Part shown: positions 1 through 10,603 of the stretch, piece after piece | Layout of the letters: every line of letters starts with the position of its first letter | Position numbering within the stretch: position 1 is the stretch's first letter | Source: Dugong dugon | Lineage: Eukaryota > Chordata > Mammalia > Sirenia > Dugongidae | DNA length: 64,000 bases | Assembly (NCBI GenBank): GCA_030035585.1 | Contig: CM057465.1 | Span: 5,245,501-5,309,500, forward strand | Direction of reading: 5' to 3' | The notes under the pieces: model-generated | Database searches by the model: none | The model's input: only the letters and a program-made list of their open reading frames with translations | What the model was told of the DNA's origin: nothing | Program-made: the position numbers and the translations under genes

Positions 1-984
1 GAAGTGGGGCTACCAGGGCCCTTTTGGGAATGCTGATGATTCCAGAGGTAAAAAGTCTTTAAACAGCCATCAGCACCCAGGTCCTCACCCTTGGCACCAG
101 TGGGGTTAGAGGCGGTTCCCCTATGTCACCCTCAGCACCGGCAGGGTCTGTGGTGGTCCCCCTCCATGTCAACCAAGTACTGGCAGGTAGGAGATGCTCA
201 GTAGGGGTACACCCTGGCTGACAGGACCCAGCACAGCCTCAGCTTTGTCCAGAAGAGGAGCAGGCTGAGTGACACCCGAGGACAAGCGCATCCTGACTTC
301 TCTTTGTGTCAAAGCCGGTGCTGGGGACACAGGGGCAGGGGAGGAGGACCCAAGACTGTCCCTGTCCTTGGACTCCTTACTCGGTGGAGAGACAGAAGCA
401 GACTGGCACTGTTATCACAGTGTGGCCAGTGCTGGGATGGGGGAACAAAGGACAAGGGCAGGGTGGGAGCCTGAAGCAGAGGTCAAGGAGAGGTCAGGAA
501 GAGAGGTAGGAGGGGGGTGAGCCAGGCAGAGGGCACGGCATGTGCAAAGGCCTGGGGGGTGGGGGAGGCAGAGACAGAGAGATACAGACAGGTATAGAGA
601 CAGAGAGATACAGAGAGACTGAGAGAGGCAGACAATCCCTCATAGCACACTACGTAGTGGCCTCGTTTGCTCTGTGTATTTTCTGTCCCCCGTTAGAATG
701 CCAGCTCCACAAGGCGGGGCCTCCCCGTGCTGGTTAGCCCCTCACACGGCTCACAGTCATTTGTGCAATGATAGGTTCTCACCTTGGGGCCCCCTGAGTG
801 CCCCCCTCACCACCTAGCCTGGTGGCCCTGCCCCCATCCCAGCACCCGCACCAGTGGGCACCTTTTGCCTCCGAGCCTGTCCCTCCCATCGGCTAGTGCG
901 CTGCTAGAGGGCAGGGCCACCTTGACCCCTCTAGGAAGCAGGTGCCGTGAGCATAGCTCCTCCCTCAAACCCCGGAACACAGCT
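1..984. other. Intergenic sequence without a recognised gene
   Basis: No open frame here resembles a known protein. The only local structure is a purine-rich simple tract at about 570-633 built from GAGA/GATACAGA steps. The rest looks like unique, moderately GC-rich mammalian intergenic DNA. Confidence 0.5.
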
Positions 985-1180
985 CCTCTTGGCCATCTCA
1001 TCCCTGTGCTCCCTCCTCCAGGAAGCCTTCCCTGATGGCCCCTCTTCTCTGAGCGCCCACTGGCTGCTCAGCCCGTCCTGGGCTTTTCAGAGGAGCCAAA
1101 GCCCACGCCACAGATTCCCTCATTCACCCTGTTTCCCTCCTCCTGCACCCCCGAGCTACCCCTCTTTGGACTTGGACACT
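985..1180 (-). mobile_element. Probable L2 LINE 3'-end remnant
   Basis: The wording around 1010-1040 (ctcctccaggaagccttcc) is typical of the antisense 3' end of the old mammalian L2 LINE. It is diverged and fragmentary, so this is a family-level guess from pattern only. Confidence 0.4.
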
Positions 1181-1435
1181 GGCCTCAAAGCCATACCCCT
1201 ACCTTGGATCCTAAGCGGGACCCTGACCCCTCTGACTGCCTGGGCCCTCGCCCCCTCTCCGGCCCCAGCCCCGCCCCCTCCCCAGCCCGCTCTCTCCAGG
1301 ACTTTCCGACCTTTGGCCCCATGAGACCATGTGGATCCTGCCTGGGGAGGGTTGGGTCACCCCACACATGATCTTGGCCTCTGGAGGGACAAAATGGCTC
1401 TCCTCTTGGTGGCCCTGTGTGGTTGGACATGCCAC

Positions 1436-1490
1436 TCAAAACCTCTGAGCCTCAGTTTCCTCATCTGTGACGAGTGAGGTGCCCACCGCC
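1436..1490 (+). mobile_element. MIR fragment
   Basis: The core phrase for the 3' half of MIR, cctcagtttcctcatctgt, is present almost unchanged. Only a short piece is recognisable. Confidence 0.5.
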
Positions 1491-2235
1491 TGGGGTGGGC
1501 CTGGGGTCTCTGCCCCACCATGTGTTCCCTCTGCAGAGACAGAGCAGGAATGGGAGGGGAGGCCTCTGAGGAAGGTTCTGGAACAGGAAGTGCAGTCGCT
1601 GCCCGACCGGTTTGATAGCGCCGTGTGTTCTCTATAAATCAGGGCATATTTGTCCTCAGCACCCGGAGCGCCGTGTGCGTTATGGGCGTTAGCCATCAAA
1701 GGGCTCCTGAAAGGGAAGGTACCTATTCCATTGGCTTTAGAATGCTGTCAGGTGTAAGACGCACCATCAATTTAGGAAGAGCTCTCCAAGGGGAGGAGAA
1801 ACCCCCAGCACTAGAGGCACACGTCTGCTGTAGCTGCTCCAGCACCCCAGCAATGCTCAGTCAGGACAGGCCAGCATCTTTGAGCGGATAAGCATGGTGA
1901 TAAACGCAAGGCGTGCAGGGCTGTCTCCCTGATTGTGGCCCTTGGGAAATTGTTTCCTAGGTCGGGAATGTGATAGGACATACGGTCCCCCACCAGGGCT
2001 TAGCTGGGCCCCAGGGAGGCGGGAGGGCGCAGGGACAGGGCGATTGAGCTCCAACCTGGGGTCCGGTATGCTGAGCCTGACGGAGTGCGCCACCTGGTGG
2101 CCGTGGGCGGCAGTGTGGCGTTCAGGGGCAGGCTCACAGCCCTGGACCCTGAACCCACGCCCTGCCCCTGCCTGCTAGTGACTTACTCCTTAGCCGCCCT
2201 GCCTTCTGTCCCCTCAGGGAGGGAGGACAGGGACC

Positions 2236-2345
2236 GGAGCAACCGCTGGCCTGGGTCCTAATCTAGGCTCTGGGTCTTCCTGGCTGTATGCGCTTGACAG
2301 GACTCTCCGCTTCTCTAAGCCTTAGTTTCCCTACTTTGCGGTGAG
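2236..2345 (+). mobile_element. MIR SINE, partial
   Basis: A MIR-like order of motifs is visible: a 'tctgggtcttcctggctgt' segment, then 'taagccttagtttccctac'. It is diverged, as expected for a pan-mammalian SINE. Confidence 0.5.
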
Positions 2346-2785
2346 TGGTCAGGGTCTCCTTCCCGCCTTCTTCCCTCCCTCCCTCTGCAGCCATCCACAG
2401 ATCCTGGCACCGGTCAGAAGAACTTTTAGAGGGAGGAGGACCTGTACGTGGGCCCCCAGCCCCCTTGGTCAGAGGCAGCACCTCCCCAGCCTGGGGGGCT
2501 GGAGTGTAGGGGGAGGGGGGATGGGCCTCAGAGGAGGGCTGTCTCACTGGGAGGGCACCAGGGGAGGCAGGCGCAGCAGAGGCAGAAGGAGCAGGGCCTG
2601 GACCGGTGGCCTCTGTGTCCTGTGGTCCATGGGGCCCAGCACGCTTGGAGGGTGAAGGTTCTGGAGTCCTGGGTGACGAAGTGGAGATAAGGGGCTTGGG
2701 GGGCCTGGGAGACTAGGCAGTGTAAAACCTGGTGTTAGGGGATTGGGGGAGAAGTGTGTTTTGCAAAGACTTGGCTTGTGGCAGA

Positions 2786-3158
2786 GAGGCCCTGGTGGTA
2801 CAAAGGTTAAGTGCTTGGCTGCTAACCAAAAGGTAGGCAGTCTGAACCCACCAGCCACTCTGCAGGAGAAAGACGCCGCAGTCTGTTCCTTAAAGATTAA
2901 CAGCTTGCCATAGAGTCAATTCCGACTCCTAGTGGCCCTATAGGACAGAGTAGAACTGCCTCATAGGGTTTTGAAGGAGTGGCTGGTGGATTTGAACGGC
3001 TGACTTTTTGGTTAGCAGCCAAGCTCTTAACCACTGAGCCATCAGGGCTCCTCTATAAAGAGCACAGCCTTGGAAACCCCATGGGGCAGGTCTGCTCTGT
3101 CCTACAGGGTCTCTATGAGTCAGAATCAATCACAGTAGGTTTGGTTTCCTTTTTTTTT
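2786..3158 (+). mobile_element. AfroSINE (type A), outer copy of a nested pair
   Basis: This is a tRNA-derived SINE. The head gccctggtggtacaaagg plays the part of the A box, and a degenerate B box lies near 2850. The 3' tail 'gtctctatgagtcagaatc' and 'ggtttggttt' lie after 3100. The body is split by a second SINE in opposite orientation: the left part ends near 2904 and the right part resumes at 3053 with 'tataaagagcacagccttgg'. RNA polymerase III transcription and LINE-mediated movement are known for this family and are not shown here. Confidence 0.85.
2905..3052 (-). mobile_element. AfroSINE (type A), inserted into the outer copy
   Basis: The reverse complement of the SINE is complete from tail (gagtcaattccgactc) to head (gagccatcagggctcc). 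It sits inside a + strand copy. The flanks 'taaagattaacagc' and 'taaagagcacagc' are a plausible worn target-site duplication. The pair forms an inverted repeat. Confidence 0.85.
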
Positions 3159-3769
3159 GGTTCGGTTGTTTTAACTAAGAAACTCTGTTTAATTTTGTTG
3201 AAGTCAGTGGTAACAGAGCTCTGGAATCCCGGAATTGTCTTGAACATCCAGTTTGAAAAAGCTGAGACCTGATGAGCAGGTGAACTGAGTTCCCTTTGGC
3301 TGTGTCTTGCTGAAATTGCGGTCAAACATAATTTTCACTATTTTTAAGTGTACAATTCAGTGACGTTAATTATATTCACCATGTTAAGCAGCCAACACCA
3401 CTGTCCATTTCCAAGTGTTTTTCACCCCTTTTTACCAAAAAACCCAGTGCCCTTAAGCCCTAACTCCCCATTCCTCCCTCCTCTAGCCCTGGTAATCACT
3501 AACAAACTGTGGTTTCTACGCTTTGCTATTCTAGATATGTCATATAGGTGGGGTCATATAGTATTCGCCCTTTTGGGTCCGACTTAGTTCACTTAGCGTG
3601 ATGTTTTCAAGGCTCATCCACGTTGTAGAAGGTACCAGAACATCATTTCTATAGCTAAATAATGCTCCATTGTATACATGTACCACATGTTGTTTACGCC
3701 TTCATCTGTTGATACACACTTGGGTTGTTTCCTCCCTTGGGCTATTGTGAATAGTGCTGCAGTGATCAT

Positions 3770-3858
3770 TGCTGTTGTTAGGTGCCGTCAAGCCAGTTCC
3801 AACGCATAGCGATCCTACGTTCGACAGAACGACACACTGCCCGTTCCTGCGCCATCCT
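3770..3858 (-). mobile_element. Very short 5'-truncated RTE LINE 3' end
   Basis: An 89-bp insert reads 'gctgttgttaggtgccgtc' and 'cgacagaacgacacactgcc', which is the antisense RTE 3' end also seen near 5071, 8774 and 43784. It is flanked by a perfect 10-bp target-site duplication CAGTGATCAT (3760-3769 and 3859-3868), so it is a genuine independent insertion. Confidence 0.8.
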
Positions 3859-3921
3859 CAGTGATCATGGGTGCACATATACCTGTTTAAGTCCCTGCTT
3901 TCAATTTTTTTGGATATATAC

Positions 3922-4450
3922 TGTCTTAGTCATCTAGTGCTGCTATAACAGAAACACCACAACTGGATGGTTTTAACAAAGAAAAATTTATTTTCTCACA
4001 GTCCAGTAGGCTAGGAGTCTGAATTCAGGGCACCAGCTCCAGGGGAAGGCTATCTTTCTCTGTCAGCTTTGAAGGAAGGTCCTAGTCATCAATTTTCCTC
4101 TGGTCTAGGAGCTTCTCAGGTGCAGGGACCCCAGGTCCAAAGGACGCGCTCTATTCCTGGTGCTGCTTTCTTGGTGGTTGAGATAGATCCCCATGTCTCT
4201 CTGCTTGCTTCTCTCTTTTATATCTCAAAAGAGATTGGCTTAAGACACTATCTAATCTTGTAGATTGAGTCCTGCCTCATTAATTTAGCTGCCGATAATC
4301 CCATCTCATTAACATCATAGAGCTAGGATTTACAACATAGTGGAAAATCACATCAGATGACAAGATGGTGGACAATCACACAATACTGGGATTTATGGCA
4401 TAGCCAAGTTGACAGATATTTTGGGGGGGGACACAATTCAATCCATGACA
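3922..4450 (-). mobile_element. Solo LTR, ERVL-MaLR (MLT1-like)
   Basis: On the minus strand the element begins TGTCATGGATTGAATTGTG and ends with the complement of tgtcttagtcatc, giving TG...CA termini. The 'gcttgcttctctcttttat' and 'aaaaatttattttctcacag' blocks are MaLR-like. A perfect 5-bp target-site duplication TATAC (3917-3921, 4451-4455) shows an intact solo LTR. No internal retroviral genes flank it. Confidence 0.8.
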
Positions 4451-4525
4451 TATACCTAGGAGTGGAATATACCCAAAATATGCAAGGTAATATGGTCGTT
4501 CTAGGTTTAACTTTTTAAGGAACAA

Positions 4526-4739
4526 CAGCAGCAAAAAACAGTTGCCATCAAGTGGATTTCAACTCATGCAACCCCTTGCATGTCAGAGTAGAACTGACAT
4601 AGGGTTTCCACTGGCAGACTTTTCATAAATAGATTGCTAAGCCTTCTTCCAAGATGCCTCTGGATGGACTTGAACCTCCAACCTTTCAGTTAGAAGCCAA
4701 ATGTGCTGTTAACCATTTGCACCACCCAGGAAACCCTTG
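4526..4739 (-). mobile_element. AfroSINE (type B)
   Basis: The antisense tail 'gttgccatcaagtggatttc' leads to the head 'ttgcaccacccaggaaaccc', characteristic of the variant with 'cacccagaggcgcctt' in sense. An AGGAACAA duplication flanks it (4518-4525 and 4740-4747). It lies at the edge of the L1 remnant. Confidence 0.8.
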
Positions 4740-5070
4740 AGGAACAAATCCCTTATTTTTGATCACTTTGAAGAAGCACAGAAGAAGGCGTGCCAGAGCC
4801 TGGAAGCCGGCAAAGCCTGGCTGGCCCACCTCTCCCTCCTGAGTGCTCAGGAAACCTCGCTCCACGGAGAAGTGCACTGCAGACATGGAGAGCAATCGGA
4901 CACTCCTCAAAGCTATCATGAAGAAAGAGAGAGTAAGGAGAACTACAGTCCCACAGACCAACGCCGTCCAAGAGAACTTTCTACAGTGACGGGCATGTAC
5001 TAGTCACCAGCCACATGTGGCTATTGAGTATTGAAACGAGGCTAATGCCTCTGAGAAACTGCCTTTTAAA

Positions 5071-5970
5071 TGTTGTTGTTGTTAGGTACCTTGGAGTCAG
5101 TTCAGACTCATAGCAACCCTGTGTACAACAAAACGAAACACTGCCCGGTCCTGCACCATCCTCACAATCATTGCTATGTTTGAACCCATTATTGCAGCCA
5201 CTGTGTCAACCCAGGAAACATTGGTAGTGTAGTGGTTAAGACCTATGGCTGCTAACCAAAAGGTTGGCAATTCGAATCCACCAGACACTCCTTGGAAACC
5301 CTATGGGGCAGTTCTACTCTGTCGTATATGGTCACTCTGAGTCGGAATCAGCTCAACGACAGTGGGTTTGGTTTGGTGTCAATCCACCACATTGAGGGTC
5401 TTCCTCTTTTTCGCTGGCCCTCTACCTCACCAAGCATATGTCCTCCTCCAGGGACTGGTCCCTCCTGATGAAATGTCCAAAGTACATGAGATGAAGTCTT
5501 GCCATCCTCACTTCTAAGGTGCGTTCTGGTTGTACTTCTTCCAAGACAGATTTGTTCAGTTTTTTGGCGGTCCATGGTATATTCACTATTCTTTGCCAAC
5601 ACCACAGTTCAAAGATGTCAATCCTTCTTTGGTCTTCCTTATTCATCGCCCAGCTTTCGCATGCATAGGAGACAATTGAAAACCCATGGCTTGGGTCAGG
5701 TCACCTAACTCCTCAAAGCGACATCTTTGCTTTTCAACACTTCTGCAGCAGATTTGCCCAATGCAATGCATCATCTGATTTCTTGACGGCTGCTTCCATG
5801 GGTGTTGATTGTGGATCCAAGTAAAACGAAATCCTTGACAACTTCAATCTTGTCTCCATTTATCATGATGTTGCTTATTGTCCAGTTGTGAGGATTTTTG
5901 TTTTCTTTATGTTGAGGGTAATGTATACTGAAGGCTGAAGTGTCGGATCATCATCAGTAAGCGCTTCATT
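5071..5970 (-). mobile_element. RTE-type LINE 3' half (afrotherian RTE)
   Basis: The antisense element starts with the 3' tail TGTTGTTGTTGTTAGG and runs into the region encoding the C-terminal end of the RTE protein. On the minus strand, frames give 'TKKLNKSVLEEVQPE' and 'MARLHLMYFGHFIRRDQSLE', a C-terminal motif shared with the BovB/RTE clade. Stops and frameshifts break the frame and the 5' end is missing, so it is dead. An AfroSINE interrupts it near the 3' end. Confidence 0.85.
5210..5375 (+). mobile_element. AfroSINE (type A) inserted in RTE
   Basis: The head is 'ggtagtgtagtggttaagac', the B box lies in 'ggcaattcgaatccacc', and the tail is 'gagtcggaatcagctcaac' followed by ggtttggtttgg. 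The duplication GTGTCAA flanks it (5203-5209, 5376-5382) and the RTE sequence resumes directly after. The SINE is therefore younger than this RTE copy. Confidence 0.9.
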
Positions 5971-6343
5971 TCAATAAATTCCAATGTAAACAGCCAAACG
6001 TGGTTACCATAGTAGACGAGGCGTGTCTAGACAACAAGAGTGCTGTCAAACAACACACCCACAAACCCGACAGACTGGAAACTCACATTTCAAAATGAGC
6101 CAAAAAAGAAGAAATTAAGAAAATGGTAGAAACTGTGGAAGAATGACATAATTTAGAATTGGAAAAGCTCAGAAATGAAACTGCAGGCCCAAGTTACAAC
6201 GCACACTGGGAACGAGTGAGCTGGGGCTGAGGCTGAGGCTGAGCGTGATTAGAGGAAAGAAGATTTGAAAGTTGAAGGAAATACTTAGAAATAAAAGAAA
6301 ATGTAGTTCCAAAGTGCAGATAATGCCTTGAAGTAAATTGAAG

Positions 6344-6639
6344 ATGTTGGTGTTAACTGCCTTCAAGTTGGCCCCCGATTCATGGCGACCCCAAGCACAA
6401 TGGATCAAATCATTGTGCTCCATAGGATTTTTATTGACTGATTTTCAGGCATAGATTACCAAGCATTTCTTCCTAGTCTGTCCTAGTCTGGAAGCTCCAC
6501 TGTTCAGCAACATAGCAACACACAAGCCTCCACGGACGGAAGGGTGGTGGCTGCACATAAGGTGCATGGGCCTGGAATTGAACCCGGGTCTCCTTGCAAG
6601 GAAGGCAAGAATTTTACCACTTGAGCCATCACACCCCCA
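6344..6639 (-). mobile_element. AfroSINE of a third type (C), tRNA-like head
   Basis: Read on the minus strand it opens with a tRNA-like head ('ggctcaagtggtaaaattc', then 'gacccgggttcaattccag' as B box). A body containing 'gtccgtggaggcttgtgtg' follows, and it closes with a tail related to the RTE end ('catgaatcgggggcc'). This head differs from types A and B, so it is a separate SINE lineage using a similar tail. Confidence 0.75.
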
Positions 6640-8079
6640 GCAAATATTTTCCTAGCAGGTATTCTTGCCAGACGCTTGTTGTGTCCTGGGTTGGCAAAAA
6701 TGAGCCAAAGGAAAATACAACATATGTACAAGTGACCACATCCCACGGCACCTGGACTGGCGATCTGCGAGGGGTCCTGGTTCAAAGGGACATGCGAGGC
6801 AGGAGGAACACTTCTGCCAGGGTGGTCAGGGAAGGCTTCTTGCAGGAGGGGGCACTCAAGCTGGATGTGGAAGCAGTGACCAGCATAAGGCATGGAGGCT
6901 GCGCAGCCCACTTGTTGCTGACTGATTTGCAAGTATCTGAACGTTGGTGGGAGCCAACTTGGACAGGATCGAGGATCTGAAATGCTCATTGCAGAGCAGA
7001 GAGCGGACCCTTCCACCCACTTGGTTTGATGACCTGTGCATCTCACCTGCCTGGCATCCCTGCTGAGGGGCATCTGCGGTACCAGCCAAGCTGGAGGCTG
7101 GGAAGGGACAGGTGTGCACTGATGGTCTCCCGCCCTCGCACCTTTCACGTACCTCTGGCTGAACCCTGAGGTTGGGGGTCCTGACACCAACATGACCCAT
7201 GAGGCAAGACCCCCAGGGCATGGCCTGCCCACCTCCACGCAGTGCTCCTGAGTTGTCACCCTCTCCAGGCCTCCAGTCCTTGCCAAGGCCGGAGGCCATC
7301 ATCAGTGTTGCTGAGAACTGGCCTGGGGCAGAGATCACACCCAGCAGGCAGCAGTAAGCAGCACTAACTCCTGGAAGGATGGTCAACACTGCACCTGCCT
7401 GCCCGGGCACACCTCTTTCCTCCAGCTAACTGTGACGCAGCCATCAAGGCCCAGCCCACCATCACCTCTTCTGGGAAGCCTCCCTGATCCACGGGCTGGG
7501 TCGGGTCCTTCCACACGCTGTCCTGCCTCAGGGCTTCCCTCTGTGACAAGTAGAGAGTGAGGAGTTACGAGTGAACAAAAACCAACTCAGATGAGCTCAG
7601 GCAGACATTGATGCATGTAACTGCCAAGTCCAGGGGTGTCCTTCAGGCACAGTTGGATCCAGGCTCAAATGGCTCTGTCTCTCTTTGGGTTGGTTTCACC
7701 TCATGGCAGTGCCAGGTCAATAGTCTCCCCTGTCAGCAACTGTGTAAGAACCAGAGATTTCCTCTGCCCAACAGTTCTAACTGGCTGTGGTCGCCCTGGC
7801 CAGAGTCACGTGTTGAGCCCTGAAGCATGAAAGACTAGAGTTAGCTCTGCCTGGACCATGTGGTCTGAGAGTTGGGGAGGAGACAGGATGCAGTGAGCAG
7901 TCAAAGGAAAAATGGAGCTATTAAGCAGCAACACAGCTGTCCACCTCATTGTGGTTGGATGCCCCCCAGACTGCCCACTACAAGGGCAGGGACCTGACTG
8001 AGACATCTCTGTGCCCCAGCACTAGGTAGACACAGAACAGGGAAGGGCGCTAGCACTGTGGCTTTGGTAGAGTTCCTCA
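6640..8079. other. Intergenic sequence with faint old repeats
   Basis: No gene is recognised. L2-like wording appears near 6820-6870 (gggaaggcttcttgcagg) and 7460-7545 (ctgggaagcctccctgatc). The overlapping open frames on the minus strand (about 6504-7410) have no recognisable domain and no conserved-looking start context. Confidence 0.45.
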
Positions 8080-8235
8080 GGGCCTTTGCATATGCTGTTC
8101 CCTCTGCCTGGAACAGTCTTGCCTCGACTGCTTACCTTTCCCCATTACACCTCCTCATCATGCAGGTCTCAGCTCAAAGCTCGCCTCTCCTCAGGGAAGC
8201 CCCCTGAGAGCCCCACCCAAACTAAGTCCTCGTCT
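8080..8235 (-). mobile_element. L2 LINE 3' end
   Basis: The antisense L2 signature is clear: 'gggcctttgcatatgctgtt', 'ccctctgcctggaacag', then 'caggtctcagctcaaagc' and 'agggaagccccctgag'. It is an ancient non-coding remnant. Confidence 0.75.
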
Positions 8236-8378
8236 TTGATCTCAGAGGATGTCTCGCTGGTATGAACTCACTGCCTGCCTCATTAGTCCATAAAGTCTGT
8301 CTCCTCTAATTAACTCACTGCCTGTGTCATTAGTCCATAAGGTCCGTCTCCTCCACCAGAATGTAATATGGACTATTG

Positions 8379-8773
8379 CCCATGAAAGCAACAGTCAAGA
8401 AATCAAGCCATGTATTACTGCATTGGGCAAATCTGCTGCAAAAGACCTCTTTAAAGTGCTGAAAAGCAAGATGTTACTTTTATAACTAAGGTGCACCTGA
8501 CCCAAGCCATCCTCTTTCCAACTGCCTCACATGTATGCAGAGGCCGGACTACGATAAAGGAAGACAGAAGAATTGATGCATTTCAACTGTGGTGTTGGTG
8601 AAGAATATTGCATATACTGCTAACTGCCAGAAGAATGAACAAATCAATTTTGGAGGAAGTACAGTCACGATGCTCCTTAGAAGCAAGGATGGAGAGACTT
8701 TATATTGCTTACTTTGGACAGGTCAACAGGGAAGACCAATCTTTAGAGGAAAGTATCGCATTCGGTAAAGTAG
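8379..8773 (+). mobile_element. RTE LINE internal 3' fragment
   Basis: Sense RTE sequence encodes degenerate 'LTARRMNKSILEEVQ' and 'LEARMERLYIAYFGQVNRED'. This is the same C-terminal protein block seen antisense at 5071-5970 and sense at 59628-60050. It stops abruptly at 'ttcggtaaagtag', where an oppositely oriented RTE 3' end starts, so the two copies meet at an insertion junction. Confidence 0.8.
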
Positions 8774-9751
8774 TTGTTGTTGTTAGGTGCTGTCCACTGA
8801 GTTCCGACTCACAGTGACCCGATGTACAGCAGAACGGAGCATTGCCTCATCCTGTGACACCCTCATAACCATTTTCTATGCTTGAGACTATGGTTGCAGC
8901 CACTGTGTCACTCCATCTCACTGAGGGCCTTCTTCTCTTTTGCTGACCCTCTGCTTTACCAAGCATGATGTCCTTCTCCAGGGACTGGTCCCTCCTGATA
9001 ACATGTCCAAAGAACGTGGGATCAAGTCTCACCATCCTCGCTTCTAAGGAGCACTCTGGCTGTGCTTTTTCCAAGACAGATTTATTTATTCTTCTGGCAG
9101 TCCATGGGATAGTCAATATTCTTCACCAACACTGTAATTCAAAGGCATCAATTCTTCTTTGGTCTTCCTTATTTATTATCCAGTTTTCCCATGCATATGA
9201 GGAGATTGAAAACACCATGGCTTGGCTCAGGCGCACCTTAGTGCTCGAAGTGACATCTTTGCTTTTTAACACTGTAAAGAGGTCTTCTGCAGCAGATTTG
9301 TCCGATGCAATGCCTCGTATGATTTCTTGACTGCTGCTTCCATGGGTGCTGATTGTGGATCCAAGTAAAATGAAATCCTTGACTTCAGTCTTTTCTCTGT
9401 TTATCATGATGTTGCTTATTGGTCCAGTTGTGAGGATTTTTGTTTTCTTTATGTTGAGGTGTAATCTATCCTGAAGGCTGTGGCCTTTGATCTCCATCAG
9501 TAAGTGCTTCAAGTCCTCTTCACTTTCAGCAAGCAGGGTTGTGTCATCTGCATATCGCAGGTTGTTAATGAGTCTTCCTCCAATCCTGATGCCCCGTTCT
9601 TCTTCATAGAGTCCAATTTCTCAGATGATGTGCTCAGCAATACAGATTGAATAAGTATAGTGAAAGGATACAACCCTGACGTACATCTTCCCTGACTTTA
9701 AACCACATTGTATCCCCTTATTCTGTTCAAACGACTGCCTCTTAATCAATG
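8774..9751 (-). mobile_element. RTE LINE 3' part of a rearranged insertion
   Basis: The antisense 3' end begins with TTGTTGTTGTTAGGTGC and extends almost 1 kb into the ORF. Minus-strand frames show 'TARRINKSVLEKAQPECS' and, upstream, 'LNIKKTKILTTGPI', the segment just downstream of the reverse-transcriptase core. It reaches 'actgcctcttaatcaatg', then the orientation flips. With the next feature it looks like one insertion with a 5' inversion. Confidence 0.8.
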
Positions 9752-10603
9752 CAGTCCAAGATGCGCTGAAGACATTGGCAAAAAAACAAGGCTCCAGGAA
9801 CTGACGGAATACCAGCTGAGATGGCTCGACAAATGGATGCAGCGCTGAAAGTGCTCACTCGTCTACGCCAAGAAATTTGGAAGACCGCTACCTGGCCAAC
9901 CGACTGGAAGAGGTCCATATTTATACCTATCTTAAAGAAAGATGACTCAACCTTATGCAGAAATTATCTAGTAATATCATTAATATCACACACAAGTAAA
10001 AATATTTTGTTTATTGTTGTAGTTTAAGTGAAAGTTTACATTTCATGTTAGTCTCTTATACAAAAATTTATACATACTTTGCTCCGTGACCCTAATTGCT
10101 CTCCCTATACTGTGACAGAACACTCCTCCTTTCCACCCCGGATTTCCCATGTCCATTCAGCCAGCGCCTGACCCTCTCTGCCTTCTCATCTCACCTCCAG
10201 ACAGAAGCTGCCCGTTTAGTCTCATGTATCTACTTGAGCTAAGAAGCACATTCTTCAAGAGTATCACTATACATCCCACAGTCCAATCCAATCTTTGTAT
10301 GAAGAGTTGGCCTAGGAAATTGTTTTAGTTCTGGACTGACAGAGAATCTGGGGGCCATGCTTTCCGGGGTGCCTACAGCCTCAGTCAGACTCACACACAA
10401 GTAAAATTTTGTTGACAATCATTCAAAAGCAGCTACAGCAGTACATCAACAGGGAACTGCCAGAAATTCAAGCCGGATTCAGAAGAGGACGTGGAACGAG
10501 GGATATCACTGCTGATGTCAGATGGATCTCAGCTGAAAGCAGAGAATACCAGAAGGATGTTTATCTGTGTTTTATTGACTATGCAAAAGCATTTGACTAT
10601 GTG
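9752..10603 (+). mobile_element. RTE LINE reverse-transcriptase segment, inverted 5' part
   Basis: Sense RTE reverse-transcriptase sequence is visible: 'EIWKTATWPTDWKRSIFIP' near 9870, and 'ELPEIQAGFRRGRGTRDI' with 'VYLCFIDYAKAFDYV' near 10450-10600. The last motif is the block carrying the first catalytic aspartate region of the RTE/BovB polymerase. The piece ends just before the point where the neighbouring antisense piece begins in element coordinates. A 389-bp repeat interrupts it. There is no intact frame. Confidence 0.8.
10002..10390 (-). mobile_element. Unassigned interspersed repeat ('X'), probable afrotherian L1 3' end
   Basis: The insert has a T-rich left edge and starts 'ttattgttgtagtttaagtg'. 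It is flanked by a perfect 16-bp duplication TCACACACAAGTAAAA (9986-10001 and 10391-10406), which is typical of target-primed insertion with an oligo(A) tail on the minus strand. A second copy of the first 280 bp lies at 57712-57990. I do not recognise the family with certainty; an L1 3' untranslated end is the likeliest. Confidence 0.7.

Larger units (their letters stand above)
3330..4525 (-). mobile_element. L1 LINE 3'-region remnant, interrupted twice
   Basis: Typical antisense L1 3' wording runs through three blocks: 'tttaagtgtacaattcagtg' near 3350, 'aataatgctccattgtatac' near 3660, and 'ggatatata' then 'cctaggagtggaatatac' before and after the LTR. The blocks are separated by an RTE tail (3770-3858) and a solo LTR (3922-4450), so the L1 is the oldest layer. 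It has no coding capacity. Confidence 0.75.

Noticed and set aside
5348..5646. Minus-strand frames with protein-like motifs (SVLEEVQPE, YFGHFIRRDQSLE)
   Set aside because: They are the broken C-terminal coding part of an RTE LINE, not a host gene; the same motifs recur in five other RTE fragments here.
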